A DNA stretch of 64,000 bases. It comes from Burkholderia lata. Lineage in GTDB: Bacteria > Pseudomonadota > Gammaproteobacteria > Burkholderiales > Burkholderiaceae. The notes under the pieces were generated by a model. That model worked only from the letters and a program-made list of their open reading frames with translations, made no database searches and was not told the origin of the DNA. The translations under genes and the position numbers were made by a program. Numbering within the stretch: the first letter of the stretch is position 1; every line of letters starts with the position of its first letter. Shown piece after piece: positions 8,179 to 18,986 of the stretch. Where the stretch lies: contig NC_007511.1 in assembly GCF_000012945.1 (NCBI RefSeq), positions 2,108,001 through 2,172,000 on the forward strand, read 5' to 3'.

Positions 8179-9900
8179 TCAGTGAATGATCCGCGTCACG
8201 CCACGCCCGCGCGGGTCGGCCATCGCCTCCGGCGTCTTGCCGTCGATCTTGATCACCTGGATGTCGCCGCTGAAATCCTGCCCCTTCAGCGTGTAGCCGC
8301 GCGCCTCGATCTGCTTCGCGAGTTCGCCTTCGATCGGGTGGTACGGCTCCCAGAAGATCGTGTTCGGCGGCAGCAGCTGGTGATGGAAGCGCATCGCGCC
8401 AACCGCCTCCTTCAACGGCATCTTGAAGTCGTAGATGTTGTTGATCACCTGGAAGATCGACGTGAAGATGCGCGAGCCGCCCGGCGTGCCGATCACGAGG
8501 GACACCTTGCCGTCCCTGGTCATGATCGTCGGCGACATCGACGACAGCGGGCGCTTCTTCGGTTCGATCGCGTTCGCGTCGCTGCCGACCACGCCGAACA
8601 TGTTCGCGACGCCCGGCTTCGCAGAGAAGTCGTCCATCTCGTCGTTCAGCACGATGCCCGTGCCGTCCGCGATCACGCCCGAGCCGAAATAGCCGTTGAT
8701 CGTGTACGTGTTCGACACTGCGTTGCCCCACTTGTCGACCACCGAGAAGTGCGTCGTTTCAGCCTTCTCCGGCATCGTCGTGCCGAGGCCCGGCTGCACG
8801 CTCTTCGTATCCGACGGCTCCTTCGGGTTGACTTCGCCTGCCCGCTTCGCGATGTAGGCGTCGTCGGTCAGCTGCGCGATCGGCACCTTGTAGAAATCGG
8901 GATCGCCGAGATACTGCGCACGATCGGCGAACACGCGCTTCTCGATTTCCGCGACGAGGTGGATGTACTGCGGCGAGTTGAGCTTCACGCCCTCGAAGTC
9001 CTGCTTGAGGTCGGCCTTCATCTTCAGCAACTGCACGAGGCCGATGCCGCCCGAGCTCGGAGGCGGCGCGGTGATCACGTCATAGCCGTTCCACTTCGCC
9101 TGCACCGGCTGGCGCCACACCGCGCGGTACTGCGCGAGATCCTCGGTGGTGATCAGCCCGTTGCCGTCGCCGGTCTTCATCGACGCGGCGATCAGCTCGG
9201 CCGTCTTGCCCTTGTAGAACCCTTCCGCGCCGTCGTTCGCGATGCGCGTGAGCACGTCGGCGAGATCCGGCTGCTTGAAGTTCACGCCGGCCTTCAGCCC
9301 GGAGAAATACTTGTCGAAGTTGGTCTTGCCGCCGAACTCCTTCGATGCGTCGACGCCGCGCTGCGCGAGCTGTTCGTCGACGACGAAGCCATCGCGCGCG
9401 TAGTGGATCGCCGGCGCGAGCACCTGCTTCCACTTCAGCTTGCCGAAACGCTTCTGCGCTTCCCACATGCCCGCGACCGTGCCCGGCACGCCGACCGCGC
9501 GCGGGCCGTACAGGCTCATGCCCTTGACGACGTTGCCGTCCTTGTCGAGATACATGTCCTTCGTCGCGGCGAGCGGCGCGCGCTCGCGGTAGTCGATGAA
9601 GTACGGCTTGCCGTCCTTGTAGATCGTCATGAAGCCGCCACCGCCGATGTTGCCGGCTTCCGGATACGTGACGGCGAGCGTGAATGCGATCGCGACGGCC
9701 GCGTCGATCGCGTTGCCGCCTTCCTTGAAGATCCGCTCCGCGGCATCTGCGCTGTACTTGTCGGCCACCGCGACTGCCGAGCTCGTCAGGACTGCGGGCT
9801 GCGGCCCCTTCGCATAGACAGGCGCGTTCGGCAGGAAGCCGATGCCGGCCACTGTCGCGAGCACGACAGCGGATGATTTGAAGCGATTCAGCGTAGTCAT
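8179..9900 (-). CDS. ggt: gamma-glutamyltransferase (glutathione hydrolase)
   Basis: A 573-residue periplasmic Ntn-hydrolase that cleaves gamma-glutamyl compounds such as glutathione. The N-terminus is a signal peptide (positively charged start, hydrophobic core AVVLATVAGIGFL, likely cleavage after VYA). The proenzyme self-cleaves before the catalytic Thr; here T382 begins TTHFSVVDKWGNAV. Substrate-binding motifs NDEMDDFS and the PLSSMSPTI segment are present. The start at 9900 is chosen over 9942 because it has GGGGGA upstream and gives a clean signal peptide. A weak -10 (TATACT, minus strand, 9992-9997) lies upstream. Products could feed peptide and amino-acid use, but no linked importer lies beside it. 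Confidence 0.95.
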   Translation of the reverse strand: MTTLNRFKSSAVVLATVAGIGFLPNAPVYAKGPQPAVLTSSAVAVADKYSADAAERIFKEGGNAIDAAVAIAFTLAVTYPEAGNIGGGGFMTIYKDGKPYFIDYRERAPLAATKDMYLDKDGNVVKGMSLYGPRAVGVPGTVAGMWEAQKRFGKLKWKQVLAPAIHYARDGFVVDEQLAQRGVDASKEFGGKTNFDKYFSGLKAGVNFKQPDLADVLTRIANDGAEGFYKGKTAELIAASMKTGDGNGLITTEDLAQYRAVWRQPVQAKWNGYDVITAPPPSSGGIGLVQLLKMKADLKQDFEGVKLNSPQYIHLVAEIEKRVFADRAQYLGDPDFYKVPIAQLTDDAYIAKRAGEVNPKEPSDTKSVQPGLGTTMPEKAETTHFSVVDKWGNAVSNTYTINGYFGSGVIADGTGIVLNDEMDDFSAKPGVANMFGVVGSDANAIEPKKRPLSSMSPTIMTRDGKVSLVIGTPGGSRIFTSIFQVINNIYDFKMPLKEAVGAMRFHHQLLPPNTIFWEPYHPIEGELAKQIEARGYTLKGQDFSGDIQVIKIDGKTPEAMADPRGRGVTRIIH

Positions 9901-10294
9901 TGCATGTCCCCCATGTGGATCTCCTTCAGGCAGGAAAAGCACCTGTTCCGCTCATGGTCGCCGGCACGCCGACGGCCATCTCCGGTTTCGTAGTATAGGG
10001 GGACAAAAAGGGTCGAACACGGGGCGTGCAGCGAAAGCGTATTCATCATGTGCGCGGTCAAGCTGCTCCCGAACATGTCTGCGGATCGGTCGAAATTGCA
10101 CGCGGGATACGTCATCACGCAGCGCACAAAAAACCGAAAGTTGCGAACTGCACGGAAGGCCACGCGATACGTGCAAAAAAATCTGCAAACGTCCCTCCCG
10201 CGGCACGGGCCGATCTGCGAAGATAGCGCCCCGCTTTCGCGCTGCATCATTTTTCGGGCACGCACCGCTTCACGTTTTTTTCGTCTCGCTTCCT
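9901..10294. other. divergent intergenic region between ggt and the YdjM-like gene
   Basis: 394 bp without a supported gene, more AT-rich than its surroundings. It should hold the promoters of both flanking genes: TATACT on the minus strand at 9992-9997 for ggt, with only a weak -35. No convincing LexA box, terminator or repeat was seen. Confidence 0.4.
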
Positions 10295-10819
10295 ATGGCA
10301 TCACACAACGCGCATCATGCGTCCGGCATCGCGGCCGGTGTCGCCGCCGCCGTCCTCGTCGCACAAACCGGTGCAACAGGCCCGTGGCACTCAGGCATGC
10401 TCGCCGCATTCGTGGCCGGCGTCGCGGGCGGCACCGCGCCCGACTGGCTCGAAGTCGCATGGTGGAGCCGCAAGCGCCGCCTGTGGATCACGCATCGCAC
10501 CGTCACGCACTGGGGCATCGGCTGGATCGCGCTGTTTGCGCTCGGGTGGCACGGGCTCATTCATCATCCGCATCCGCTGTGGGCCGCGCCGCTGTTCGGC
10601 TTCGCATGCGGCGGCCTGATGCACCTGCTCGCCGACTGGCCGAACCCGCTCGGCGTGCCGTGGATCTGGCGGCGTCACTCGCTGAACCTGTGGAAGAGCG
10701 GGCATTGCGACCTGATCGTCGTGGCCGCCGCATGGGGCGGCACACTGTGGCTCGCGCAGTCGCTGTGCTCGCGTGCGCCGCTGCTCGAGCACTGGCTCGG
10801 CTGGCTGAATCGCGTTTAG
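10295..10819 (+). CDS. YdjM-like membrane-bound metal-dependent hydrolase (DUF457)
   Basis: A 174-residue integral membrane protein with about four hydrophobic segments and the DUF457/YdjM signature: an early His pair, HRTVTHW, and a late HLLADWPNPLGVPW block with H and D residues that could bind metal. The family is annotated as membrane-bound metal-dependent hydrolases; the reaction is not known. In E. coli ydjM is LexA-controlled, but no LexA box is visible here. The start at 10295 follows the long AT-rich intergenic region; the upstream extension in the same frame lacks membrane character and overlaps ggt. Confidence 0.8.
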   Translation: MASHNAHHASGIAAGVAAAVLVAQTGATGPWHSGMLAAFVAGVAGGTAPDWLEVAWWSRKRRLWITHRTVTHWGIGWIALFALGWHGLIHHPHPLWAAPLFGFACGGLMHLLADWPNPLGVPWIWRRHSLNLWKSGHCDLIVVAAAWGGTLWLAQSLCSRAPLLEHWLGWLNRV

Positions 10820-11020
10820 TTGCAATTCGACGCCATTCGACACGCGATCGGCATGCCGACACGCATGCAACTTTCCGTTCGTTGAAAGTGCGGTGATGGC
10901 CCCCATCTGAATTCGAATCGTCGCCACACGTGCCCGGCACGCACGCGCGACGTCTGGCACACTGACGATTCGATTCGTGCGCGCGCCCTCCGCGCGCTTG
11001 CACCCCATTTCAACGCTCCG

Positions 11021-14000
11021 ATGGACGTCACCGCTACCCGCCCTGCCGCCAGTGCGCTCGACGTGTTCCACCCGGCCGTCGCCGCGTGGTTCCGACGCAC
11101 GTTCGCCGCGCCCACCGGCGCGCAGGCGCTCGCGTGGCCGCACATCAAGGCGGGCCGCTCGACGCTGGTCGCCGCGCCGACCGGCTCCGGCAAGACGCTT
11201 ACCGCGTTCCTGTGCGCGCTCGACGATCTGGTGCGCGATGCGCTGGCGCACGACGGCACGCTGCCCGACGCGACGCTCGTCGTGTACGTGTCCCCGCTGA
11301 AAGCGCTGTCGAACGACATCCACGTGAACCTCGACGCGCCGCTGGCCGGCATCGCCGAATCGCTCGCGCAACTCGGCCTGCCGGTGCCGGCGATCCGCAC
11401 CGCCGTGCGCACCGGCGACACGACGCAGGCCGAGCGCGCCGCGCTGCGCAAGCGCGCACCGCACATCCTCGTCACGACGCCCGAGTCGCTGTACGTGCTG
11501 CTGTCGTCCACGTCGGGGCGGCAGATGCTGTCGAACGTGCACTCGGTCATCGTCGACGAAATCCACGCGCTCGCATCATCGAAGCGCGGCAGCCATCTCG
11601 CGCTGTCGCTCGAGCGTCTCGACGCACTGGCCGGCCGTGCGCTGCCGCGTATCGGGCTGTCGGCCACGCAAAAGCCGATCGACGCGGTCGCACGCTTCCT
11701 GGTCGGCGGCCCGGCCGACGCGCCGCGCGACTGCACGATCGTCGACACCGGCCACACGCGCGAGCGCGACCTCGCGCTCGAACTGCCGAACGTGCCGCTC
11801 GAGCCCGTGATGGCCACCGACGTGTGGGAACAGGTGTACGACCGCATCGCCGGCCTCGCGGCCGCGCATCGCACGACGCTGGTGTTCGTCAACACGCGGC
11901 GTACTGCAGAGCGCATGGCGCGCCACCTCGCCGACCGGCTCGGCAAGGAAGCGATCGCCGCGCATCACGGCAGTCTTGCGAAGGAACACCGCTTCGATGC
12001 CGAACAGCGCCTGAAGCGCGGCGAATTGAAGCTGCTCGTCGCCACCGCATCACTTGAACTCGGCATCGATATCGGCGACGTCGATCTCGTCTGCCAGGTC
12101 GGCTCGCCGCGCGGGATCGCTCCGTTCCTGCAGCGCGTCGGCCGTTCGGGGCACCATGTCGGCGGTGTGCCGAAAGGCCGGCTGTTCCCGCTGTCGCGCG
12201 ACGAACTCGTCGAGTGCGCAGCGCTGCTCGATTGCGTGCAACGCGGCGAGCTCGACGCGCTGCGCATTCCCGAAGCGCCGCTCGACGTGCTCGCGCAGCA
12301 AATCGTCGCCGAAGTGGCGTGCACGGAATGGCAGGAAGACGCGCTGTATGCGAGCTTTACGCGCGCAGCGCCGTACGCACGGCTGACGCGCGAGCGCTTC
12401 GACGAAGTGATGAAGATGCTCGCCGAAGGCTTCACGAGCCGGCGTGGCGTGCGCGGTGCATACCTGCATCGCGACGTGGTTGGCGGCACCGTGCGCGGGC
12501 GCCGCAACGCGATGATGACCGCCACCACGTCGGGCGGCACGATCCCCGACATGGCCGATTACGCGGTGCTGCTCGAACCGCAGGGCATTCAGGTCGGTAC
12601 CGTCAACGAGGATTTCGCGATCGAGAGCCTGGCCGGCGACGTGTTCCAGCTGGGCAACCAGTCGTACCGGATCATTCGCGTGGAAACGGGCCGTGTGCGT
12701 GTCGAGGACGCGCAGGGCCAGTCGCCGAACATCCCGTTCTGGCTCGGCGAGGCGCCGGGGCGCAGCGACGAGCTGTCGGCGGCGGTCGGCCGGCTGCGCG
12801 CACGGCTGGACGGACTGTTCGCCGACGGCGACCGGCAGGCACAGGGCAAGGACCGTGAACGCATCGGCGACGGGACCGGGACCGGGACCGGGACTGGGAC
12901 TGGCGGAAAGCCCTCGCCCCGGACCGACGCCAAAGCCCGTGCCAATGCGAAGTCAAAGGCCGGGATCAACGTCGATACCGACGCGTCGATCGACTTGCGG
13001 CACGACACCGTTGCCGCCGGCACCGCCGAAGGCCGCCTCGCGCCGGCGTTGCGCTGGCTCGTCGACGATCTGCACCTGTCACCGGACGCCGCGCACCAGA
13101 TCGCCGATTACCTCGCCCGCACCCGCGCGGCGCTCGGCGCGCTGCCGACGCAGGACACGCTCGTGATGGAGCGCTTCTTCGACGAATCGGGCGGCACGCA
13201 GCTCGTGATCCATTCGCCGTTCGGCAGCCGCATCAACCGTGCCTGGGGGCTCGCGCTGCGCAAGCGCTTCTGCCGCAGTTTCAACTTCGAGCTGCAGGCC
13301 GCCGCGACCGACGACGCGATCATCCTGTCGCTGTCGCTCGCGCACAGCTTCGCGCTCGACGAAGTGTGGCGCTACCTGCGTTCGGCCAGCGCCGAGCACG
13401 TGCTGGTGCAGGCCCTGCTCGACGCGCCCATGTTCGGCGTGCGTTGGCGCTGGAACGCGACGACCGCGCTCGCGCTGCCGCGCTTCACCGGCGGCAAGCG
13501 CACCGCGCCGCAACTGCAGCGGATGAAGAGCGAGGATCTGCTCGCAACCGTGTTCCCCGATCAGGTCGCTTGCCTCGAAAACATCGTCGGCGAGCGCGAG
13601 ATTCCGCATCACCCGCTCGTCGACCAGACGCTCGACGACTGCCTGCACGACGCGATGGATACCGACGGCTGGCTTGCGCTGCTGCGCCGGATCGAAAGCG
13701 GCGCGATCGAACTCGTCGCGCGCGACCTGCCCGCGCCGTCGCCGCTCGCGGCCGAGATCCTGAACGCGAAACCGTACGCGTTCCTCGACGATGCACCGCT
13801 CGAGGAACGCCGCACGCAGGCCGTGCAGTCGCGCCGCTGGAGCGATCCCGAATCGGCCGACGATCTCGGCGCGCTCGACGCCGATGCGATCGATGCCGTG
13901 CGCGACGAAGCCTGGCCGCTCGTGCGCGACGCCGACGAAATGCACGACGCGCTGCTCACGCTCGCGTGCATCGCCGACAGCGAAGCACGCGAACACGAAG

Positions 14001-15568
14001 GCTGGCCCGACCGGCTCGCGGAACTCGCCGAACGCCGCCGTGCGACGAAACTCGTTACGCCCGGCGGTGCCGCGCTGTGGGTGCCGGTCGAACGGCTCGT
14101 GTGCATGCGTGCACTGCATCCCGACGCGCGCATTGCGCCGGCGCTCAAGGTGCCTGCCGCCTGCGCGCAACCGTGGGAAGCCGATGCCGCACTCGTCGAC
14201 GTGATCCGCGCGCGGCTCACCGGCTTCGGCCCGCTGGCCCTCGATTCGATCGCGACACCGCTCGGGCTGCCGCCGGCGTCGATCGCGACGGCACTCGCGG
14301 CGCTGGAACGCGAAGGCTATGTGATGCGCGGCCGGTTCACACCGGGCACGACGACGGACGAATGGTGCGAACGCCATCTGCTTGCGCGCATTCATCGCTA
14401 TACGGTGAAGCGGCTGCGCCGCGAGATCGAGCCGGTCGAGCGCGCCGATTTCATGCGCTTCCTGTTCCACTGGCAACACCTGACGCCCGACACGCGCGGC
14501 ACGGGCCGCGATGCACTCGCGGCCGTGGTCGAACAGCTCGAAGGCTACGAGGCCGCGGCGAGTGCGTGGGAAGACGCGCTGCTGCCCGCGCGGCTGACCG
14601 ACTACATGGCGGGCGGGCTCGACGAGCTGTGCCGCTCGGGCAAGCTCGTGTGGACACGCATCGGCGCACCGGCGCGCGCCGCCGGCACCCCCGTGAAAAC
14701 GACACCGATCGTGCTGCTGCCGCGCCGCCACCTCTCCGCATGGCAAGCGCTGCGCGATCCCGATGCGCAACCGGCGCTGTCCGCGCGCGCCGCCCAGGTG
14801 CGCGACGCCCTCGCCGCGCACGGTGCGATGTTCTTCGACGCGCTGCTCGACGACCTGCATATACTGCCCGTCGAACTCGAACAGGCGCTCGGCGAACTCG
14901 TGGCGGCCGGCCTCGTGAATGCGGACAGCTACGCGGGCCTGCGTGCGCTGCTGAAGCCCGCCGTCAAGCGCAGCGCGACCTATGCGCCACGCACCCGGCG
15001 CGGCGGTGCGCTGATTGGCGGGATGGACGACGCGGGCCGCTGGGCACTCGTGCAGCGTCACGCGCCGCCGGACGAAACGCCATTGCCGAAACGCGGCCAG
15101 GCCGCGACCGACCCCGACGCGCTCGAACACATCGCATGGACGCTGCTGCGCCGTTACGGCGTCGTGTTCTGGCGGCTGCTCGAACGCGAAGCCGACTGGC
15201 TGCCGAGCTGGCGCGAACTCGTGCGGGTGCTGCAGCGCCTCGAAGCGCGTGGCGAGATTCGCGGCGGACGCTTCGTCGCCGGGCTCGCGGGCGAACAGTT
15301 CGCGCTGCCCGAAGCGATTCCGATCCTGCGCGAACTGCGGCGGCAACCGGGCGACGGACAATACGTGTGCGTGACGGGCGCCGATCCGCTGAATCTTGCC
15401 GGCACGCTGCTGCCCGGCGACAAGGTGCCGGCGCTGGCCGGCAATCGTGTGCTGTTCCGCGACGGCATACCCGTCGCATCGCTGGTTTCGGGCGCGTTCC
15501 ACTACGTACCCGAACTGTCACCCGCCGCGCGCGAGGATGCCCGCCTGCGGCTCGCACGCCACTGCTGA
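11021..15568 (+). CDS. lhr: ATP-dependent helicase Lhr
   Basis: A 1515-residue superfamily 2 DNA helicase, near the 1538 residues of E. coli Lhr. Motif I is APTGSGKT (residues 52-59), motif II is D179-E-I-H, motif III is SATQ, and motif VI lies in QRVGRSGHH. The long C-terminal part carries the winged-helix, beta-barrel and uracil-glycosylase-like Lhr-CTD regions. It acts in genome maintenance on RNA:DNA hybrids and damaged DNA. A short Gly-Thr repeat (residues 618-627) interrupts the protein in what looks like a variable linker. The gene stands alone, with short intergenic gaps either side. Confidence 0.95.
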   Translation: MDVTATRPAASALDVFHPAVAAWFRRTFAAPTGAQALAWPHIKAGRSTLVAAPTGSGKTLTAFLCALDDLVRDALAHDGTLPDATLVVYVSPLKALSNDIHVNLDAPLAGIAESLAQLGLPVPAIRTAVRTGDTTQAERAALRKRAPHILVTTPESLYVLLSSTSGRQMLSNVHSVIVDEIHALASSKRGSHLALSLERLDALAGRALPRIGLSATQKPIDAVARFLVGGPADAPRDCTIVDTGHTRERDLALELPNVPLEPVMATDVWEQVYDRIAGLAAAHRTTLVFVNTRRTAERMARHLADRLGKEAIAAHHGSLAKEHRFDAEQRLKRGELKLLVATASLELGIDIGDVDLVCQVGSPRGIAPFLQRVGRSGHHVGGVPKGRLFPLSRDELVECAALLDCVQRGELDALRIPEAPLDVLAQQIVAEVACTEWQEDALYASFTRAAPYARLTRERFDEVMKMLAEGFTSRRGVRGAYLHRDVVGGTVRGRRNAMMTATTSGGTIPDMADYAVLLEPQGIQVGTVNEDFAIESLAGDVFQLGNQSYRIIRVETGRVRVEDAQGQSPNIPFWLGEAPGRSDELSAAVGRLRARLDGLFADGDRQAQGKDRERIGDGTGTGTGTGTGGKPSPRTDAKARANAKSKAGINVDTDASIDLRHDTVAAGTAEGRLAPALRWLVDDLHLSPDAAHQIADYLARTRAALGALPTQDTLVMERFFDESGGTQLVIHSPFGSRINRAWGLALRKRFCRSFNFELQAAATDDAIILSLSLAHSFALDEVWRYLRSASAEHVLVQALLDAPMFGVRWRWNATTALALPRFTGGKRTAPQLQRMKSEDLLATVFPDQVACLENIVGEREIPHHPLVDQTLDDCLHDAMDTDGWLALLRRIESGAIELVARDLPAPSPLAAEILNAKPYAFLDDAPLEERRTQAVQSRRWSDPESADDLGALDADAIDAVRDEAWPLVRDADEMHDALLTLACIADSEAREHEGWPDRLAELAERRRATKLVTPGGAALWVPVERLVCMRALHPDARIAPALKVPAACAQPWEADAALVDVIRARLTGFGPLALDSIATPLGLPPASIATALAALEREGYVMRGRFTPGTTTDEWCERHLLARIHRYTVKRLRREIEPVERADFMRFLFHWQHLTPDTRGTGRDALAAVVEQLEGYEAAASAWEDALLPARLTDYMAGGLDELCRSGKLVWTRIGAPARAAGTPVKTTPIVLLPRRHLSAWQALRDPDAQPALSARAAQVRDALAAHGAMFFDALLDDLHILPVELEQALGELVAAGLVNADSYAGLRALLKPAVKRSATYAPRTRRGGALIGGMDDAGRWALVQRHAPPDETPLPKRGQAATDPDALEHIAWTLLRRYGVVFWRLLEREADWLPSWRELVRVLQRLEARGEIRGGRFVAGLAGEQFALPEAIPILRELRRQPGDGQYVCVTGADPLNLAGTLLPGDKVPALAGNRVLFRDGIPVASLVSGAFHYVPELSPAAREDARLRLARHC
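12872..12901 (+). repeat. hexanucleotide repeat inside lhr
   Basis: Five tandem GGGACY units (three GGGACC, two GGGACT) encode (Gly-Thr)5. The 6-bp unit keeps frame on copy change, so length variation would alter only the linker. Confidence 0.9.
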
Positions 15569-15703
15569 CACCGGCTGACACGCGACACCGCACGGACTAC
15601 TGATCGCCGGGCCGCGCTGCCGTCGTCGTTCGGGTAGCATCGAACGATTTTCCGCGCGGGCTCCCGCGCTCAAACACAACAAGACTTCCGGAGACTGCTG
15701 TCC

Positions 15704-16978
15704 ATGCCCTCGCATGTCGATTCGCCCGCCGCTCATCACGCGGGCTCGCTGACGATTTTCCAGGGCGCTGCGCTCTACATCGGCGCGGTGCTCGGCACCG
15801 GCGTGATCGCGCTGCCCGCACTCGCCGCCGAGGTCGCGGGCCCGGCCTCGCTGCTCGCCTGGGCTGCGCTGGTCGTGCTGTCCGGGCCGCTCGCGGCCAC
15901 CTTCGCCGCACTCGGCGCGCGCTATCCCGACGCGGGCGGCGTATCGACCTATGCGCGGCGCGCATTCGGGCCGAAAGCTGCGGCAATCGTCGGATGGTGC
16001 TTCTACTTCGCGGTACCGGCCGGCGCACCGGCTGCCGCCATGTTCGGCGGCGCATACGTCGCGGCCGTCACGGGCGGCGGGCACACGACGATCATCGTCA
16101 CGGCTGCCGCGCTGATCGCGACCGTGTCGGCCGCGAATGCATTCGGCGTCACCGTGTCGGGCCGCATGCAGCTCGTGTTGTCGGCACTGCTCGTCACGCT
16201 GCTGCTTGCCGCGGTGCTCGCCTCCGCGCCGCATGCGCGCACCGCGAACCTGCATCCGTTCGCGCCGCACGGCTGGCTCGCGGTCGGCCAGGCGGCCGCG
16301 CTGCTCGTGTGGAGTTTCGCCGGCTGGGAAGCGATCACGCATCTCGCGGCCGAATTCCGCCGGCCCGCGCACGACATGCCGCGCTCGGCCGGGATCGCGG
16401 TCGTGGTGGTCGGGTTCCTGTATCTGTCGGTTGCTGCCGCGAGCGTGACGGTGCTCGGGCCGACCGCGGGCGGATCGGGTGCGCCGCTCGCCGAACTGAT
16501 CGCGGGCGGCATCGGCGGCCATGCGCAGGTGCTGGCCGCCGTGGCCGCACTGCTGCTCACGCTCGGCACCATGAACGCGTATTTCGCGGGCGCGGCCAAG
16601 CTCGGCGCGGCGCTCGGGCGCGACGGCGCGTTGCCCGCGTGGCTCGCGCAAGGCAGCCAGGTCGGCGGCGTCCCGCGCCGCAGCCTCGGCGTGATCGCCC
16701 TGCTCGCCGTGGTCGCACTGGCGGCGACGACGCTGTCGGACGTCGGGCCGAAGCCGCTCGTGCTCGTCACGTCCGGATGCTTCGTGATGGTGTACGGGCT
16801 CGGCGCGGCCGCCGCGCTGAAACTGCTGCCGCGTGGCGGCATCGCTTACCGTTGTGCATGGATTTCGTTGGTCGCGGTGGCCGGGCTGTTCCTGACGACC
16901 GGCTGGTACATCCTGTGCCCTTTGCTGCTCGCGGGCGGTGCGCTGCTCTATCTGCAGGTGGCCGGGCCGCGTCAGTGA
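15704..16978 (+). CDS. yjeH: APC-family amino-acid exporter (YjeH-like)
   Basis: A 424-residue inner-membrane transporter with about 12 membrane segments and the APC N-terminal pattern LYIGAVLGTGVIALPALAA. Length and sequence style fit YjeH, an exporter of L-methionine and branched-chain amino acids in E. coli (418 residues). GGAG precedes the start at 15704. It is a single-gene unit between lhr and a convergent toxin-antitoxin pair. The substrate is inferred from family only. Confidence 0.82.
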   Translation: MPSHVDSPAAHHAGSLTIFQGAALYIGAVLGTGVIALPALAAEVAGPASLLAWAALVVLSGPLAATFAALGARYPDAGGVSTYARRAFGPKAAAIVGWCFYFAVPAGAPAAAMFGGAYVAAVTGGGHTTIIVTAAALIATVSAANAFGVTVSGRMQLVLSALLVTLLLAAVLASAPHARTANLHPFAPHGWLAVGQAAALLVWSFAGWEAITHLAAEFRRPAHDMPRSAGIAVVVVGFLYLSVAAASVTVLGPTAGGSGAPLAELIAGGIGGHAQVLAAVAALLLTLGTMNAYFAGAAKLGAALGRDGALPAWLAQGSQVGGVPRRSLGVIALLAVVALAATTLSDVGPKPLVLVTSGCFVMVYGLGAAAALKLLPRGGIAYRCAWISLVAVAGLFLTTGWYILCPLLLAGGALLYLQVAGPRQ

Positions 16979-17140
16979 CCCGGCAGATGCGCGCGGGCCG
17001 ATACCTGCCCGCTCGCGGAGACACACGGGCTGATCATGATCGAACCGATAGCCGAACCGCCGGCCGGATTGCCGGCCACTCCGCCGTGCGCATCGCGCGT
17101 AGAAGCGCGGCCTCGGCCGTCCGCCGGTTCTTCGCGCCCG

Positions 17141-17437
17141 TCAGGCGGGCACCAGCTCGAAGCTGAGCCGTTTGCCGAGCGCGGCGGCCGCGCTCGCGAG
17201 CGTCGCCAGCGTGAGGCTCGTGTCGGTTTCGTCGAGCAGACGGTTGAGCGCGGCGCGGCTGGTTTTCATCCGTGCGGCCATCGCGGTTTTCGTGATGTGC
17301 TGCGCCTTCATTTCCTGCCCGATCTGCCAGGCGATCACCCGCTTGATCGCGGTGGCGGTGGCCGCTTCGAGATTGCCGTCCTCCTCGAGGAAGGTATCGA
17401 AATCGCTGCCGATATGCGGATTGTTCGTGGTCGTCAT
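17141..17437 (-). CDS. XRE-type antitoxin of a HigBA-like module
   Basis: A 98-residue protein with an HTH_XRE-like segment (ITKTAMAARMKTSRAALNRLLDETD) near residues 50-74. It follows the toxin gene by 72 bp on the same strand, the toxin-first order of HigBA and related type II modules. The antitoxin should neutralise the toxin and repress the shared promoter. The start at 17437 is chosen because the upstream extension has no ribosome binding site and runs into the spacer. The module looks intact. Confidence 0.82.
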   Translation of the reverse strand: MTTTNNPHIGSDFDTFLEEDGNLEAATATAIKRVIAWQIGQEMKAQHITKTAMAARMKTSRAALNRLLDETDTSLTLATLASAAAALGKRLSFELVPA

Positions 17438-17509
17438 GGGTACTCCAGTGCATGGCGTTGCCGGCGGGCTGACCGTCGAAGACGGTGCGTTCCGGCGCAA
17501 CCGGGGAAT

Positions 17510-17869
17510 TCAGATGGCGCGCATCAGCGCTTTCAGGCGCGCGACGGTGACATCGAGATCGTCCGACGGCGTGGCCCGCGACTGCTTGAAGAAGCCGTGC
17601 AGCAAGACCATCGTGTCGCCGACGACCGTAAACAGCACGCGGGCGCTCCGCCCCGGCAACATCACGCGGATCTCCCACAGATCCTGCGCCATCTTCCGGA
17701 CCAGCGGCATGCCGAGCGGCCAGCCGAGTTGAACGGTCTTGATCTCTTCGCCGATCGCCCTTCGCTCCGCTTGCCCGAGCGCCTTCAGCCATTCGCGCAC
17801 CGGCTCGTTGCCACGAGCCGTCTGGAAGAACCGCACGCCGAGCGTGACCTGGATCTGCTGTCTCGTCAT
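17510..17869 (-). CDS. RelE/HigB-like toxin (phage-derived Gp49-like)
   Basis: A 119-residue basic protein of the HigB/Gp49-like RelE superfamily, ribosome-dependent mRNA interferases: motifs VREWLKALGQAERRAIGEEI and LWEIRVMLPGRSARVLFTVVGD. The family ends with the HGFFKQSRATP segment seen here. The start at 17869 has AGGA a few bases upstream. The -10 element ends at 17883, so the transcript leader would be only some 7 nt; this start or the exact transcription start needs confirmation. It forms a pair with the antitoxin downstream. Confidence 0.85.
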   Translation of the reverse strand: MTRQQIQVTLGVRFFQTARGNEPVREWLKALGQAERRAIGEEIKTVQLGWPLGMPLVRKMAQDLWEIRVMLPGRSARVLFTVVGDTMVLLHGFFKQSRATPSDDLDVTVARLKALMRAI

Positions 17870-17882
17870 CGTCCTGACACCA

Positions 17883-17911
17883 ATCGTATCAAAATCGGTA
17901 CGATATGCCAA
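17883..17911 (-). promoter_or_regulatory. toxin-antitoxin promoter with overlapping inverted repeat
   Basis: On the minus strand TTGGCA (17906-17911), a 17-nt spacer and TACGAT (17883-17888) form a good promoter. An inverted repeat ATCGTA-N10-TACGAT (17883-17904) overlaps the -10 and spacer, a position where antitoxin or toxin-antitoxin complex would block transcription. Confidence 0.65.
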
Positions 17912-17999
17912 GCACCACGAGGTCGGCTACTGACCGGATGGCCAATCCAGTCAGTAGCCGGGAACGGGGTCGGCCGCGCTTGCCGCGCGGTCCGCCGGG

Positions 18000-18986
18000 T
18001 CAATCGTCGCGACGAACCGGCTTGCGCGCCGCACGTGACATCCCGCGCTCACGCGTCTCCCCGAACCGCGACCGCGCGATGTCGCGCACGGCGTCGATCA
18101 GCGTTCGCGCGACCGGCGACGGCTGCGCATCGGTGCGCAGCACCAGCCCGACCGGCTCGTCGGTGCCCGCCGACGGCAGCGGCAGGCGTGCCAGCGCCCC
18201 GGCCGACAGGTCGTATTCGGCCGCATAGAGCGGCACGAACCAGACCGCGTCGTTCTCGAGCGCCAGCGCCCGCGCGACCGATACCGACAACACCTCGATG
18301 AACGAATCCAGCGGCGGCACGCCGCAAGCGCCGAGCAGCTGCTCGGCCGACTGGCGGATCAGCGTGCCGAATGGCGGCAGCACGACCGGATAGCGCGCAA
18401 GCTCGGCCGCCGGCGCCGCGCTCGAGAGCAGCGGATGCCCGGCGCGCACGACGGCGACGAGCGGCTCGTTGTACAACTGCTCGAACGCGAGCCCGATCAT
18501 CCGCTCCGGCTCCGACAGCCGCCCGATCGCGCACTCGATCGCACCGGACTTCAGGCGCTCGAGCAGATCGGCGTTCGCGGCCGTCGCGATCCGCACGACG
18601 ACGCGCGGCCAGCGCTCGGCGAGCGCCTTCATCAACGCGGGCGCGAGCGACGCCGCGACAGTCGGCAGCATCCCGATTTCCAGCGTCGCCGCGGCAGCCC
18701 CGCCTTCGCGCGCGAGCAGCCCGACCCCTTGCCGCAGCGCCAGCACGCACGCATTCGCGTGCGGCATGAACAATTGCGCCTCGCGAGTCGGCTGCGCGCC
18801 CTGCCGGCCGCGCTCGAACAGCTTCACGCCGAGGATCGCCTCCAGCTCGGCGATCGTCTTCGAAACAGCCGGCTGCGTGATCGACAGGCTCTCGGCCGCC
18901 TTCTGCACGCCGCCCAGCTGCGCGACCGCGAGAAAACATTGCAAGTGCCGGAACTTGACGCGGCCGTCGGCGATACGGTTATTCAT
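18000..18986 (-). CDS. pcaQ: LysR-type regulator PcaQ
   Basis: A 328-residue LysR-family regulator. The N-terminal HTH (VKFRHLQCFLAVAQLGGVQK...SITQPAVSKTI) is followed by a substrate-binding domain. The RIKFRHL-like start is typical of PcaQ, the activator of protocatechuate genes that responds to beta-carboxy-muconate. An ATAAC-N5-GTTAT inverted repeat overlaps its start codon and another lies upstream of pcaH, matching the known PcaQ-type site. No clear SD precedes the ATG, so a slightly later start cannot be excluded. Unusually, two unrelated genes sit between pcaQ and pcaHG. Confidence 0.88.
   Translation of the reverse strand: MNNRIADGRVKFRHLQCFLAVAQLGGVQKAAESLSITQPAVSKTIAELEAILGVKLFERGRQGAQPTREAQLFMPHANACVLALRQGVGLLAREGGAAAATLEIGMLPTVAASLAPALMKALAERWPRVVVRIATAANADLLERLKSGAIECAIGRLSEPERMIGLAFEQLYNEPLVAVVRAGHPLLSSAAPAAELARYPVVLPPFGTLIRQSAEQLLGACGVPPLDSFIEVLSVSVARALALENDAVWFVPLYAAEYDLSAGALARLPLPSAGTDEPVGLVLRTDAQPSPVARTLIDAVRDIARSRFGETRERGMSRAARKPVRRDD

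Noticed and set aside
10820..11020. Search for a promoter element or small gene between the YdjM-like gene and lhr
   Set aside because: No -35/-10 pair, hairpin or credible ORF stood out in this 201-bp gap.
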